Origin: an uncultured Kiloniellales bacterium
GTDB taxonomy: Bacteria > Pseudomonadota > Alphaproteobacteria > Kiloniellales > JAKSDN01
DNA: 64,000 bases
NCBI GenBank assembly: GCA_947258885.1
Contig: CAMYKD010000002.1
Location: 1 to 64,000, forward strand
Direction: 5' to 3'
Shown here piece by piece: positions 1 through 8,310 of this stretch. Every line of letters begins with the position of its first letter. Position 1 is the stretch's first letter. Made by a program: the position numbers and the translations under genes. The notes under the pieces are model-generated. The model did not search any database, had not been told where the DNA came from, and worked only from the letters and a program-made list of their open reading frames with translations.

Positions 1-281
1 TGCGCGAAGGCGAGCCGCCAAGCCAGGCGCGACGCCACTTCTGCAAGCGCTGCGGCAGCGCGCTCTGGGCTTTCGACCCCCGCTGGCCCGCGCTCGTCCA
101 CCCCTTCGCCTCGGCGGTCGACACGGCCCTGCCGGTGCCGCCCGAGCGGGTCCACATCATGCTCGGCTCGAAGGCGCCCTGGGTCGAGGCGCCCGAGGGG
201 CCGAACGACAAGCATTTCGCCGAGTATCCGGACGAGTCGATCGCGGACTGGCACGACAAGCGGGACCTGACCGTGCCGTGA
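1..281 (+). CDS. GFA-family protein (glutathione-dependent formaldehyde-activating enzyme-like), C-terminal part
   Basis: Only the last 92 residues are present; the start lies left of the window and the frame begins at base 3. The fragment carries HFCKRCGSALW, the CxxCGS zinc-ligand segment typical of the small zinc-binding GFA fold, followed by the usual tail with VHIMLGSK and a Trp/Asp-rich end. Family members bind zinc and some act on glutathione adducts of aldehydes, but most are uncharacterised, so the substrate here is unknown. The stop codon overlaps the GTG start of the following XRE regulator by four bases (GTGA), which suggests translational coupling. Fold assignment is fairly secure; function is not. 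Confidence 0.8.
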   Translation, partial: REGEPPSQARRHFCKRCGSALWAFDPRWPALVHPFASAVDTALPVPPERVHIMLGSKAPWVEAPEGPNDKHFAEYPDESIADWHDKRDLTVP

Positions 282-640
282 CCCCCTTCGGCCAGAAACT
301 GCGCGCCCTGCGCGCCGAGCGCGGCCTCGCCGCCAAGGACATGGCGGCCGGGCTCGGCATCTCGCCGGCCTATCTCTCGGCGCTGGAGCACGGCCGGCGC
401 GGCCGGCCCAATCGGCGCTTCGTGCACGGGGTCTGCCAGTATCTCGGGATCATCTGGGACGAGGCGGAGGCGCTGCAGCGCCTGGCGGACCTCTCCCACC
501 CGCGGGTCACGGTCGACACCGCGGGCCTCTCGCCCGAGGCCACGGAGCTCGCCAACCGCCTGGCCGAGCGGGTCCACGACCTGCCGCCCGAGACGGTCGA
601 GCGGATGCTGGCGGTGTTGGACGAGGCCTCCGTGACCTAG
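278..640 (+). CDS. XRE-family helix-turn-helix transcriptional regulator
   Basis: A 120-residue protein starting at GTG inside the GTGA overlap with the preceding GFA gene. Residues about 3-60 form a Cro/CI-type helix-turn-helix ([13 protein letters not shown], then [20 protein letters not shown]). The tail is short and helical, with a leucine/arginine-rich segment, and has no recognisable ligand-binding domain. It is probably a small DNA-binding repressor that may control the coupled GFA gene; that role is inferred from the coupling only. Its end overlaps the end of hslU on the other strand by four bases. Confidence 0.8.
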   Translation: MTPFGQKLRALRAERGLAAKDMAAGLGISPAYLSALEHGRRGRPNRRFVHGVCQYLGIIWDEAEALQRLADLSHPRVTVDTAGLSPEATELANRLAERVHDLPPETVERMLAVLDEASVT

Positions 641-2040
641 AGAATAAACTTCGTCAGGTCCGCGTTCTTGGCGAGCTCCGCGACACGCTCTTGAACCATC
701 TCGGCGTCGATCGTTATCGTCTCGCCGCCGCGGTCGGTGGCGGTGAAGGAGATCTCGTCGAGCAACTTCTCCAGCACGGTGTGCAGGCGCCTGGCGCCGA
801 TGTTCTCGACGCTCGAGTTGATCTCGGCCGCGAGGTCGGCGAGCGCGTCGATTGCCTCCTCGGTGAACTCGAGGGTGACCTCCTCGGTGCCCATCAGGGC
901 CCGGTACTGCCGGATCAGGCTGTTCTCGGGCTCGGTCAGGATGCGCCGGAAGTCGTCGCGCGTCAGCGCGTTCAGCTCGACGCGGATCGGCAGGCGGCCC
1001 TGGAGCTCGGGCAGCAGGTCCGACGGCTTGGCCATGTGGAACGCGCCCGAGGCGACGAACAGGATGAAGTCGGTCTTGATCGAGCCGTGCTTGGTGGCGA
1101 CCGTCGTGCCCTCGATCAGCGGCAGCAGATCGCGCTGCACGCCCTCGCGGCTGACGTCGGCGCCGATGCGCTCGGAGCGCGCCGTGATCTTGTCCAGCTC
1201 GTCGAGGAACACGATGCCGTTCTGCTCGACCGCGGCCAGCGCCTCCGCGGTCACGGTCTCCTGGTCGAGCAGCTTGTCGCTTTCCTCGCCGGTCAGCACC
1301 TGGACCGCCTCGGCGACGGGCATGCGCCGCTTCTTGGTGCGTCCGCCGAAGGCCTTGCCGAGCATATCGTTCAGATTGATCATGCCCATGCTGGCGCCGG
1401 GCATGCCCGGGATGTCCATGGTCGGCAGGCTGAGGCCCGCCGTGTCGGCCAGCTCGAGCTCGACCTCCTTGTCGTCCAGCTCGCCGTTGCGCAGGCGCCG
1501 GCGGAAGGCGATGCGCGTGTCGTCGCGCGCGCCCTCGCCGACCAGGGCGTCGATCAGGCGCTCCTCGGCAGCCAGCTCCGCCTTGGCCTTGACCTCCTTG
1601 CGCAGACGATCGCGGGTCATGTTGAGCGAGATCTCGACCAGATCGCGGACGATCTGCTCGACGTCGCGGCCGACATAGCCGACCTCGGTGAACTTGGTCG
1701 CCTCGATCTTGATGAAGGGGGCCTGCGCGAGGCGGGCCAGGCGCCGGGCGATTTCGGTCTTGCCGACGCCGGTCGGGCCGATCATCAGGATGTTCTTGGG
1801 CAGCACCTCCTCGCGCAGCTCCTCGGGCAGCTGCTGGCGCCGCCAGCGGTTCCTGAGCGCCACGGCGACCGCGCGCTTGGCGTCGGTCTGCCCGATGATA
1901 TAGCGGTCGAGCTCGGAGACGATCTCGCGGGGGCTGAACGCGCCCGAGTCGCTCGGGCTGCGGACGCCCCGTTGCTCACTGGGCAGCGAGGCTTTCGACG
2001 ACGATGGTTTCATTGGTGTAGACACAGATTCCGGCGGCAA
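637..2040 (-). CDS. hslU: ATP-dependent protease ATPase subunit HslU (ClpY)
   Basis: AAA+ unfoldase that forms a hexameric ring on HslV and feeds it unfolded cytoplasmic proteins. The Walker A motif GPTGVGKT lies at about residues 88-95, Walker B ([11 protein letters not shown]) at about 276-286, with the family-specific I-domain between them and the C-terminal tail ending DLTKFIL that docks into HslV. The conserved protein begins at [17 protein letters not shown] (residue 35), so this 467-residue version has an unusually long leader; a second ATG at 2013 gives 458 residues. Either start overlaps the end of hslV, by 65 or 38 bases, and I see no ATG, GTG or TTG that avoids overlap. The gene is co-transcribed with hslV. 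Confidence 0.95.
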   Translation of the reverse strand: MPPESVSTPMKPSSSKASLPSEQRGVRSPSDSGAFSPREIVSELDRYIIGQTDAKRAVAVALRNRWRRQQLPEELREEVLPKNILMIGPTGVGKTEIARRLARLAQAPFIKIEATKFTEVGYVGRDVEQIVRDLVEISLNMTRDRLRKEVKAKAELAAEERLIDALVGEGARDDTRIAFRRRLRNGELDDKEVELELADTAGLSLPTMDIPGMPGASMGMINLNDMLGKAFGGRTKKRRMPVAEAVQVLTGEESDKLLDQETVTAEALAAVEQNGIVFLDELDKITARSERIGADVSREGVQRDLLPLIEGTTVATKHGSIKTDFILFVASGAFHMAKPSDLLPELQGRLPIRVELNALTRDDFRRILTEPENSLIRQYRALMGTEEVTLEFTEEAIDALADLAAEINSSVENIGARRLHTVLEKLLDEISFTATDRGGETITIDAEMVQERVAELAKNADLTKFIL

Positions 2041-2533
2041 TGTTCAGGGATTTGCGGGCGATGGCCTCGGCGTCGAGGCCGTCGATCTCGATCAGCGCCC
2101 GGGCCGCGGCCAGGGCATAGGATCCGCCCGAACCGATGCCGATCAGGCCGTCTTCCGGCTCCAGCACGTCGCCGGTGCCGGTCAGCACCAGCGAGGTCCC
2201 GGAATCAGCCACGGCCATCATGGCCTCGAGGCGGCGCAGGTAGCGGTCGGTGCGCCAGTCCTTGGCCAGCTCCACGCAGGCGCGGGTCAGCTGGCCGGGA
2301 TGGGTCTCGAGCTTGGCCTCGAGGCGCTCGAAGAGGGCGAAGGCGTCGGCTGTGGCCCCGGCGAACCCGGCGATCACGTCGCCCTTGCCCAGGCGTCGTA
2401 CCTTGCGGGCGTTCGACTTGATCACGGTTTGGCCGAGACTGACCTGGCCGTCGCCGGCGATCACGATCTGATCGCCCTTGCGCACGGACAGGATCGTGGT
2501 ACCGCGCCATTGTGCGGGATCTCTTTCGGACAT
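1976..2533 (-). CDS. hslV: ATP-dependent protease peptidase subunit HslV (ClpQ)
   Basis: Threonine peptidase, 185 residues, that forms the proteolytic double ring of HslUV. The N-terminus [19 protein letters not shown] shows the short propeptide ending in Gly before the Thr-Thr that becomes the catalytic N-terminal threonine (Thr12 here). [13 protein letters not shown] and the C-terminal half are typical of the family. An in-frame ATG 72 bases upstream exists but its extension is not family-like, so I chose 2533. There is no clear Shine-Dalgarno sequence, and an RpoH-like promoter sits almost on the start codon. It is followed by hslU. Confidence 0.95.
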   Translation of the reverse strand: MSERDPAQWRGTTILSVRKGDQIVIAGDGQVSLGQTVIKSNARKVRRLGKGDVIAGFAGATADAFALFERLEAKLETHPGQLTRACVELAKDWRTDRYLRRLEAMMAVADSGTSLVLTGTGDVLEPEDGLIGIGSGGSYALAAARALIEIDGLDAEAIARKSLNIAAGICVYTNETIVVESLAAQ

Positions 2534-2541
2534 GGTCAGAG

Positions 2542-2570
2542 AGATGGGCCAAACGACCCGGCGGTTCAAG
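2542..2570 (-). promoter_or_regulatory. RpoH-type promoter for hslVU
   Basis: Read on the minus strand: CTTGAA (2570-2565), 16 bases, then CCCATCT (2548-2542). This fits the heat-shock sigma-32 consensus (CTTGAA ... CCCCATNT) and stands before a known heat-shock operon. Its -10 lies only about nine bases from the hslV ATG, so the transcript would be nearly leaderless. The sequence match is seen; its use is inferred. Confidence 0.5.
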
Positions 2571-2587
2571 ACAATTGCGTCCCGGGC

Positions 2588-2607
2588 GCTTGCCGCCCCT
2601 GGCAAGC
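2588..2607. repeat. Inverted repeat GCTTGCC-N6-GGCAAGC between hslV and hisB
   Basis: Perfect 7-bp arms with a 6-base spacer in the divergent hslV/hisB intergenic region. The same arms recur, with a 4-base spacer, between rph and hrcA (24126-24143), and a near copy lies before dapB (32675-32694). It could be an operator or a transcribed hairpin. Confidence 0.6.
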
Positions 2608-2679
2608 CCGGGCGCTTCCTGCTACAAGGGCGCGCAAATCACGCCAGAGGGATTGCACCGGCAGTAGAGGAAGCCCCCC

Positions 2680-3267
2680 ATGCGCGAGGCCAGCATCGAA
2701 CGGAACACCAAGGAAACGCGGATCACCGCGGCCGTCCGGCTTGATGGCACCGGCCAGTACGACGTCGAGACCGGCATCGGCTTTCTCGACCACATGCTCG
2801 AGCAGCTCTCTCGCCACAGCCTGATCGACATCACGCTGAAGGCCGAGGGGGACCTGCACATCGATTTCCATCATACGACGGAGGACACGGGCATCGCGCT
2901 GGGCCAGGCGGTGGCCCAAGCGCTCGGCGAGCGAACGGGCATCGCGCGCTACGGCGAGGCGTTGGTCCCCATGGACGAGACGCTCACGCGGGTGGCGCTG
3001 GACGCCTCCAACCGGCCCTACCTGATCTGGCGGGTCGACGTCAGCCGCGACAAGCTGGGCCAAATGGACACCGAGCTGTTCAAGGAGTGGTTCCAGGCCT
3101 TCGCGCAGCACGCCGGCCTGACGCTCCACGTCGAAACCCTCTACGGCGTGAACGCGCACCACATCGTCGAGTCCTGCTACAAGGGCCTGGCCAGGGCCCT
3201 GCGCCGGGCCATAGAGATCGACCCGCGTCAGGCCGGCGCCGTCCCCTCGACCAAGGGGGCGCTCTAG
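2680..3267 (+). CDS. hisB: Imidazoleglycerol-phosphate dehydratase
   Basis: Sixth step of histidine synthesis: dehydrates imidazole glycerol phosphate to imidazole acetol phosphate. At 195 residues it is the monofunctional HisB type without the phosphatase domain. The metal-binding motifs are present: [10 protein letters not shown] (37-46), HHTTEDTGI (64-72) and, near residue 160, [15 protein letters not shown]. It is the first gene of a plus-strand histidine run and is divergent from hslVU. The -10-like TGCTACAAG at about 2629-2637 upstream may be its promoter. ATG follows AGAGGAAG at good spacing. Confidence 0.97.
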   Translation: MREASIERNTKETRITAAVRLDGTGQYDVETGIGFLDHMLEQLSRHSLIDITLKAEGDLHIDFHHTTEDTGIALGQAVAQALGERTGIARYGEALVPMDETLTRVALDASNRPYLIWRVDVSRDKLGQMDTELFKEWFQAFAQHAGLTLHVETLYGVNAHHIVESCYKGLARALRRAIEIDPRQAGAVPSTKGAL

Positions 3268-3289
3268 CCATGGCGGTCCTGTTCGAGGC

Positions 3290-3934
3290 ATGATCGTCGC
3301 GATCGTCGACTACGGGTCGGGCAACCTGCGATCGGCGGCCAAGGCGCTCGAGCGCGCGGCGGCCGAGACCGGCCTCGCGGCGGAGGTCGCCGTGACCTCG
3401 GACCCCGAGACGGTCGCCCGGGCAGAGCGCATCGTGCTGCCGGGCGTGGGTGCCTTCGGCGACTGTCGCCGGGGGCTGGACGCCCTGCCGGGCATGATCG
3501 AGGCCCTCGCGGCGGCGACGCTGGACGCCGGCCGGCCCTTTCTGGGGATCTGCGTCGGCATGCAGCTCATGGCGACTGTCGGCCGCGAGCACGGCGTGCA
3601 CCCTGGCCTGGGCTGGATCCGGGGCGAGGTCGTGGCGCTGGAACCGGGTGATCCCTCGCTCAAGGTGCCGCACATGGGCTGGAACGAGCTCGAGGACGTG
3701 CAGAGCGGCCATCCGGTGCTGAGCGGCCTGGAGCGGGGCGCGCACGCCTATTTCGTGCACAGCTACCGGTTCACCGCCGCGAACCCGGAGCATGTCCTGG
3801 CCACGACCGATTACGGCGGCCCGATCACCGCGGTGATCGGCCGGGACAACCTGGTCGGAACGCAGTTCCATCCCGAGAAGAGTCAGGCCGCGGGCCTGCG
3901 TCTCTTGGCCAATTTTCTGAACTGGAGACCCTGA
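3290..3934 (+). CDS. hisH: Imidazole glycerol phosphate synthase, glutamine amidotransferase subunit
   Basis: Class I glutamine amidotransferase, 214 residues, that supplies ammonia to HisF. The nucleophile is Cys88 in GICVGMQ and the His/Glu pair is in FHPEKS (about 194 and 196), completing the triad. The N-terminus [13 protein letters not shown] is canonical. It starts 22 bases after hisB, and its stop overlaps the ATG of the next gene (TGATG). Confidence 0.97.
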   Translation: MIVAIVDYGSGNLRSAAKALERAAAETGLAAEVAVTSDPETVARAERIVLPGVGAFGDCRRGLDALPGMIEALAAATLDAGRPFLGICVGMQLMATVGREHGVHPGLGWIRGEVVALEPGDPSLKVPHMGWNELEDVQSGHPVLSGLERGAHAYFVHSYRFTAANPEHVLATTDYGGPITAVIGRDNLVGTQFHPEKSQAAGLRLLANFLNWRP

Positions 3935-4503
3935 TGGGCGAACCGGGCGACTTCGAACCGCAGACCGCCGTCGAGCAGCTCACCGAATTCAATGCCGGTG
4001 ATCTCCACGATCTCTGCGACGCCGCCGACGCGGCAATTTCGGACGGCGGCGGTTTCGGCTGGCTGAAGCCGCCGCCGCGCCATGTCATGGAAACCTACTG
4101 GAAGGGCGTGCTGCTGGTCCCCGAGCGCGAGATCCACGTCGCTCGCGTGGACGGCACCATCGCCGGCTCGGCCCAACTCCAGCGGCCGCCGAAGAACAAC
4201 GAGGCCCAGGCGCTGACCGGTCAGTTGACCACCTTCTTCCTCGCCCCCTGGGCGCGGGGCCACGGCCTCGCGCAGCGCCTGGTCGAATCGGTTGAGGCCG
4301 CGGCGCGCGCGGCCGACCTCCGGGTGCTCAACCTGGACGTCCGCGAGACCCAGGAGGCCGCGATACAGGTCTACAAGAGGCGCGGCTACCAGCGCTGGGG
4401 CACGCATCCGCATTATGCCTGGGTCGACGGGCGCTGGATCACCGGCTACTTCTATTTCAAGGACCTGGTCGGCAACGGTGCCACGGTTCCGGGCGAGGAC
4501 TGA
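3934..4503 (+). CDS. GNAT-family N-acetyltransferase inside the his operon
   Basis: A 189-residue protein whose residues about 60-180 match the GNAT acetyl-CoA fold: [26 protein letters not shown] resembles motif A (the R/Q-x-x-G-x-G/A loop) and [26 protein letters not shown] is the motif B region with the typical N/A-x-x-x-Y-x-x-x-G-Y helix. The substrate cannot be told from sequence. It sits between hisH and hisA, overlaps the hisH stop by one base (TGATG) and lies 15 bases before hisA, so it is translated with the pathway. Many alphaproteobacteria carry a non-his gene (often DUF2628) at this spot; an acetyltransferase there is less usual. Confidence 0.85.
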   Translation: MGEPGDFEPQTAVEQLTEFNAGDLHDLCDAADAAISDGGGFGWLKPPPRHVMETYWKGVLLVPEREIHVARVDGTIAGSAQLQRPPKNNEAQALTGQLTTFFLAPWARGHGLAQRLVESVEAAARAADLRVLNLDVRETQEAAIQVYKRRGYQRWGTHPHYAWVDGRWITGYFYFKDLVGNGATVPGED

Positions 4504-4518
4504 TATGGGGACCGAAAG

Positions 4519-5262
4519 GTGATCGTCTTCCCTGCCATCGATCTAAAGGACGGCACGGCCGTACGCCTGCTGCGGGGCGAGATGGACACCGCGAAGGTCT
4601 TCAACCCGGATCCGGCGGCCCAGGCCCGGGCCTTCGCCGAAGCGGGGTTCCGGTGGCTGCACTTGGTCGACCTCAACGGCGCGTTCGAGGGCCGGCCGGT
4701 CAACCGCGCGGCGGTCGACGCGATCCTCGCGGCGATCGACCTGCCGGTGCAGCTCGGCGGCGGCATCCGCGACATGGCGACGATCGAGGCATGGCTCGAG
4801 GCCGGAGTGGCCCGGGTCATTCTCGGCACCGCTGCGGTCAAGGACCCGGACCTCGTGCGCGAGGCTTGCCGGCGCTTTGCCGGGCGCGTCGTGGTTGGTA
4901 TCGACGCGCGCGGCGGCCGGGTCGCGGTCGAGGGCTGGGCCGAGCAGAGCGACCTCGAGGCGCACGACCTGGCGCGCCGCTTCGAGGACGCCGGCGTCGC
5001 CGCCCTGGTCTATACCGACATAGAACGCGACGGCGCGCTCCAGGGCGTCAACGTCGCCGCAACGGCGGCGCTGGCCGAGGCCGTCTCGATCCCGGTCATC
5101 GCCTCGGGCGGGGTCTCCTCGCTCGACGACATCGCGGCCCTGCTGGCGATCGAGGACCGCGGTATCGAAGGGGTGATCTGCGGTCGCGCGCTCTACGACG
5201 GGCGCGTCGATCCGAAGAGCGCGCTCGCCCTGGTCGGCGCGAAGGAGGCCGCCGGATGCTGA
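4519..5262 (+). CDS. hisA: Phosphoribosyl-formimino-AICAR-phosphate isomerase
   Basis: Fourth step of histidine synthesis (ProFAR to PRFAR). This is a TIM barrel of 247 residues; the first catalytic Asp is in FPAIDLKDG (residue 8), the second in VVGIDARGG (about 130), and phosphate loops GGGIRD and ASGGVSS are visible. The start is GTG. Just upstream a six-codon frame, ATG at 4505 encoding MGTER, ends in a TGA that overlaps the hisA GTG (GTGA), possibly passing ribosomes from the GNAT gene. The end overlaps hisF by seven bases. Confidence 0.97.
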   Translation: MIVFPAIDLKDGTAVRLLRGEMDTAKVFNPDPAAQARAFAEAGFRWLHLVDLNGAFEGRPVNRAAVDAILAAIDLPVQLGGGIRDMATIEAWLEAGVARVILGTAAVKDPDLVREACRRFAGRVVVGIDARGGRVAVEGWAEQSDLEAHDLARRFEDAGVAALVYTDIERDGALQGVNVAATAALAEAVSIPVIASGGVSSLDDIAALLAIEDRGIEGVICGRALYDGRVDPKSALALVGAKEAAGC

Positions 5263-6020
5263 AGGCGCGGATCATCCCCTGCCTCGACGTCAAGGACGGC
5301 CGCGTGGTCAAGGGCGTCAACTTCGTCGACTTGCGCGACGCCGGCGACCCGGTTGAGCAGGCCCGGGTCTACGACGCCGCCGGCGCCGACGAGCTCTGCT
5401 TCCTCGACATCACCGCCAGCCACGAGAAGCGCGACATCATTCTCGACGTGGTCGCCCGCACGGCCGAGGTCTGCTTCATGCCGCTCACCGTGGGCGGCGG
5501 CGTGCGCACGACCGAGGACATCCGCCGCCTGCTGCTGGCCGGCGCCGACAAGGTCTCGATCAACACCGCGGCGGTCGACAACCCGGATTTCGTGCGCGAG
5601 GCGGCCGAGAAGTTCGGCACGCAATGCATCGTGGTCGCCGTCGACGCCAAGCGCGCCGAACCGGGGCGTTTCGAGGTTTTCGTTCACGGCGGTCGCACGC
5701 CGACCGGCCTCGACGCCATCGACTGGTCCCGGCGCATGACCGACTACGGCGCCGGCGAGATCCTGCTGACCTCGATGGACCGCGACGGCACCAAGCAGGG
5801 TTACGACATCGAGCTGACCCGGCGCATCGTCGACGCGGTGCCCGTCCCGGTCATCGCCTCGGGCGGGGTCGGTACCCTCGACCACCTAGTCGAGGGCGTG
5901 CGTGACGGCCACGCCTCGGCGCTGCTCGCCGCCTCGATCTTCCACTTCGGCACCTATTCGATTGCCGAGGCCAAGGCGCACCTGGCACGGGCCGGGGTCC
6001 CGGTGCGGTCGGCCGGGTGA
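5256..6020 (+). CDS. hisF: Imidazole glycerol phosphate synthase, cyclase subunit
   Basis: TIM-barrel cyclase, 254 residues, partner of HisH; forms imidazole glycerol phosphate and AICAR. The N-terminus [19 protein letters not shown] is diagnostic, with catalytic Asp11 and a second Asp in VVAVDAKR near residue 130. The open frame runs upstream into hisA, but the conserved start is the ATG at 5256, seven bases before the hisA stop. HisF follows HisA closely in fold, as usual. Confidence 0.97.
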   Translation: MLKARIIPCLDVKDGRVVKGVNFVDLRDAGDPVEQARVYDAAGADELCFLDITASHEKRDIILDVVARTAEVCFMPLTVGGGVRTTEDIRRLLLAGADKVSINTAAVDNPDFVREAAEKFGTQCIVVAVDAKRAEPGRFEVFVHGGRTPTGLDAIDWSRRMTDYGAGEILLTSMDRDGTKQGYDIELTRRIVDAVPVPVIASGGVGTLDHLVEGVRDGHASALLAASIFHFGTYSIAEAKAHLARAGVPVRSAG

Positions 6021-6079
6021 CAGGGCGGTCGATTCCTGTTACGGGAGCGCGACGCGAGGACAGCGGAGAGGCGGCGGAC

Positions 6080-6418
6080 ATGGGCGAGCACGAGCTGACG
6101 GGTAGTGTGCTGGACGAGCTCTACGAGGTGATCGAGAGCCGCCGCGGGGCCGACCCGGAAAGCTCCCATACCGCCAAGCTGTTCGAGAGGGGCGTCCCGA
6201 AGATCGCCCAGAAGGTCGGCGAGGAGGCGGTCGAGGCCCTGATCGAGGCCGTGCGCGGCAAGAAGAAGAAGCTGACCGCCGAGAGCGCCGATCTGCTCTA
6301 TCACCTGCTGGTGCTCTGGGCCGCCTGCGACGTCAAGCCGGAGCGGGTCTGGCGGGCGCTGGCCGAGCGAAAGGGCGTCTCCGGCCTGACGGAAAAGGCC
6401 TTGCGCAAGAAGCAGTGA
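6080..6418 (+). CDS. hisE: Phosphoribosyl-ATP pyrophosphatase
   Basis: Second step of histidine synthesis (PR-ATP to PR-AMP). The all-alpha MazG-like protein of 112 residues contains [13 protein letters not shown] and [13 protein letters not shown], the acidic metal-binding helices. An upstream ATG in the same frame (6017) gives 21 extra residues that do not look like the family; I chose 6080, preceded by a GGAGAGG-like Shine-Dalgarno sequence. The end overlaps a possible GTG start of the HIT gene. HisI is not in this window. Confidence 0.93.
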   Translation: MGEHELTGSVLDELYEVIESRRGADPESSHTAKLFERGVPKIAQKVGEEAVEALIEAVRGKKKKLTAESADLLYHLLVLWAACDVKPERVWRALAERKGVSGLTEKALRKKQ

Positions 6419-6429
6419 GGAAGACAACC

Positions 6430-6798
6430 ATGGCCTATGACGAGAACAATGTCTTCGCGAAGATCCTTCGCGGCGAGATTCCCTGCGACAAGGTTTACGA
6501 GGACGAGCACGTACTGGCGTTCAAGGACATCGAGCCGCAGACTCCGACCCATGTCCTGGTCGTGCCAAAGGGCGCCTATAGCTCCTTCGACGACTTTTCC
6601 CGGAATGCCTCCGAAGCCGAGATCGGCGGCTTCATCCGCGCCGCCGGCAAGATCGCCCGCGATCTGGGCCTGGTTCAGCCCGGCTATCGGATCCTCGCCA
6701 ACACCGGCCCCGACGCGCACCAGGAGGTCATGCACTTTCACCTGCACCTCTTTGCCGGCAAGGATCTGGGCCGCATGATCAAGCCGCCGGAGAAATAG
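6430..6798 (+). CDS. HIT-family (histidine triad) nucleotide-binding protein
   Basis: A small HINT-type hydrolase of 122 residues. The triad is HFHLHLF near the C-terminus, and the N-terminal part (FAKILRGEIPCDKVYEDEH) is canonical for the bacterial HinT branch. Such proteins hydrolyse phosphoramidates of AMP or GMP. It is the last gene of the histidine run, an arrangement common in alphaproteobacteria. A GTG at 6415 overlapping hisE is an alternative start; ATG 6430 fits the family better. Confidence 0.93.
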   Translation: MAYDENNVFAKILRGEIPCDKVYEDEHVLAFKDIEPQTPTHVLVVPKGAYSSFDDFSRNASEAEIGGFIRAAGKIARDLGLVQPGYRILANTGPDAHQEVMHFHLHLFAGKDLGRMIKPPEK

Positions 6799-6826
6799 CG
6801 GACGCCGGCGTCTCCACGCGCGTCCC

Positions 6827-6840
6827 TTGATCCAGGTCAA
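6827..6840 (+). promoter_or_regulatory. FNR/FixK-type box TTGAT-N4-GTCAA
   Basis: TTGATCCAGGTCAA matches the FNR-family consensus TTGAT-N4-ATCAA in 9 of 10 positions. A TTTCCT -10-like hexamer lies about 30 bp downstream of the box centre (6863-6868), as in class II FNR promoters, and the DUF2892 gene starts at 6912. Oxygen or redox control is inferred. Confidence 0.6.
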
Positions 6841-6911
6841 TGACCGAGAACAAAACGTGGCGTTTCCTAGCGCCAAGCGTTCGAGATCTGCACATCCGAG
6901 GACTCAAAGTC

Positions 6912-7115
6912 ATGTCCATCGACCGCGCCGTGCTCGCCTTCGCAGGCACCGTCATTTTGATCAGCTTGGCCTTGAGCCAGATCCATCACCCCGCTTGGCT
7001 GTGGCTGACCGCCTTCGTCGGCGCCAACATGCTGCAGTCCGCCTTTACCGGCTTCTGCCCGGCGGCGATGATCCTGAAACGATTGGGAATGGAGCCCGGC
7101 GAGGCGTTCCACTGA
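6912..7115 (+). CDS. DUF2892 (YgaP-type) inner membrane protein
   Basis: A 67-residue protein with two hydrophobic helices (about 8-24 and 28-46) and the family signature [18 protein letters not shown], matching the DUF2892 membrane domain found alone or fused to rhodanese domains. Its biochemical role is unknown; relatives are linked to sulfur-transfer proteins. A longer in-frame start (6840) exists, but the family begins at [10 protein letters not shown], behind GAGGA. The FNR-like box upstream suggests expression under low oxygen. Confidence 0.88.
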   Translation: MSIDRAVLAFAGTVILISLALSQIHHPAWLWLTAFVGANMLQSAFTGFCPAAMILKRLGMEPGEAFH

Positions 7116-7158
7116 CCGCACGCTCCCGACACCCAGACGGCCAGTTCACTGCCGCTGC

Positions 7159-7173
7159 TTAAAGTTGTCTTAA
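7159..7173. promoter_or_regulatory. CtrA-type box TTAA-N7-TTAA
   Basis: TTAA at 7159-7162, seven bases, TTAA at 7170-7173, with a further TTAAC half-site at 7188-7192, in an AT-rich island of an otherwise GC-rich region. A TATAGT -10-like hexamer follows at 7206-7211. This is the full CtrA response-regulator consensus; the likely target is the small gene at 7250. Confidence 0.55.
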
Positions 7174-7249
7174 TTTTGTCATTTCTATTAACGGTGTTGC
7201 GGGGCTATAGTCCTCGGAAGATCGAACGCGATCGCCGAGGGAGGCTGCA

Positions 7250-7504
7250 GTGCAACACAGAGAACTTTGGGCCGCCGCGAAGCTGGCGGTGCGGGCCTAT
7301 GCCAGGGACCCGTCGGAACAGAACGCCGCCGAGGTCGGGATGGCTTGGCGGAAGATCAGGCAGACCGAGTCCTTGACAGTCTGGCGCCAGATGAGGTCTC
7401 AGTGGCTGGGCCGGGAGGCCCTGTTTCCCTATGCCAGGTCCGGCAACGGGCAGGCTCGGGGCGAAACGGACCCGGAGGACGAAGAGCGCCGGACCGGCAC
7501 CTGA
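7250..7504 (+). CDS. Small hypothetical protein
   Basis: An 84-residue soluble, charged protein starting at GTG behind GAGGGAGG. I do not recognise a family. The first 50 residues (LWAAAKLAVRAYARDPSEQN, VWRQMRSQW) look helical and rich in Trp, Ala and Arg; the tail is hydrophilic (TDPEDEERR). No signal peptide or membrane segment is visible. The support for it being real is the good Shine-Dalgarno sequence, a CtrA-type box and -10 upstream, and sense-strand codon use. The facing cyclase gene ends 23 bases after it. Confidence 0.55.
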   Translation: MQHRELWAAAKLAVRAYARDPSEQNAAEVGMAWRKIRQTESLTVWRQMRSQWLGREALFPYARSGNGQARGETDPEDEERRTGT

Positions 7505-7526
7505 TCGAGGCGGGTGCTCATGTGGC

Positions 7527-8195
7527 TCAGTCCGGCTCCCAGGCGATTACCCGGGCCGGCGCGCCGTCGGCCTCAGGCAGCTTGAGAGGCAACGCGAAGA
7601 GCATGGTCCGCTCCGTCTCGAGCGCCGCGAGATTGCAGAGGTACTCGATCAGGATCACGCCGCCTCTCAGCAGCACGTCGTGGGTCACGAAGTCCGAGAT
7701 CGGCGCGGTCTCGCCGCTCAGAAGCCCGCGGATCGGGTAGTCCTGCGGGAAGTCGACGCCGAGCGCCTTGATGCCCTTTTCGAGGAGCCAAGTGCAGGCC
7801 TCGCGCGTCATGTAGGGGGCCGTCGTCCAGAACTCGGGGCTGTGGTGCGAGCACACCCGGTCCCAGCAGGTCTTCAGCAGGACGATATCGCCGGGACGAA
7901 CCTCCATGCCCATTCCCTCCAGCAGGTCTGGCCCGACCGCAGTGTTCGGCGCAAGTCCTGAGAGGTCGAGGACCGCCGCCTCGCCGATGACCCGCTCCAG
8001 GCCGACCTCGCTCGTCGTCGGGCCGTCCGGCACCATGTGGCGCGGCGCGTCGATGTGGGTGAAGGCATGCACCGGCAGTCCCAGCCAGGTTACCTGGAAG
8101 CCGTCGCCCTTCGCGAGATCCGCCGTCAGCCGGCGCTCGACGGCCCAGCGGAAATGCTCTTCGATAGGCAGCGTCAGGTCGATAATTCGGGGCAT
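7527..8195 (-). CDS. Cyclase-family metal-dependent hydrolase (kynurenine formamidase-like)
   Basis: A 222-residue protein of the PF04199 family. The metal-binding HxGTHxD-type motif is HAFTHIDAPRHM (about residues 43-54), followed by VLLKTCWD and GVDFPQDYPIR in the expected order. Family members hydrolyse N-formylkynurenine or other amide and lactone bonds using Zn or Mn. In this copy the usual Gly-Thr of the motif is Phe-Thr, so it may not be a true KynB. No tryptophan-degradation genes are nearby; the substrate is unknown. Confidence 0.85.
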   Translation of the reverse strand: MPRIIDLTLPIEEHFRWAVERRLTADLAKGDGFQVTWLGLPVHAFTHIDAPRHMVPDGPTTSEVGLERVIGEAAVLDLSGLAPNTAVGPDLLEGMGMEVRPGDIVLLKTCWDRVCSHHSPEFWTTAPYMTREACTWLLEKGIKALGVDFPQDYPIRGLLSGETAPISDFVTHDVLLRGGVILIEYLCNLAALETERTMLFALPLKLPEADGAPARVIAWEPD

Positions 8196-8310
8196 TTCCG
8201 CGTCTCCCGTTCCACGCGCGAAGGCCGCCGCCTCGGAACATCAGCACGGCCACGATCTCGGCGGGCCCGCGACCGTCCTTGCCGGCGCGCAGCCACCGGA
8301 GGCGCGGCTG

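Noticed and set aside
691-2421. Long open frame on the plus strand opposite hslVU
   Set aside because: It is the mirror of the GC-rich third positions of hslU/hslV; its composition (Asp, Leu, Gly, Arg-rich) matches no protein.
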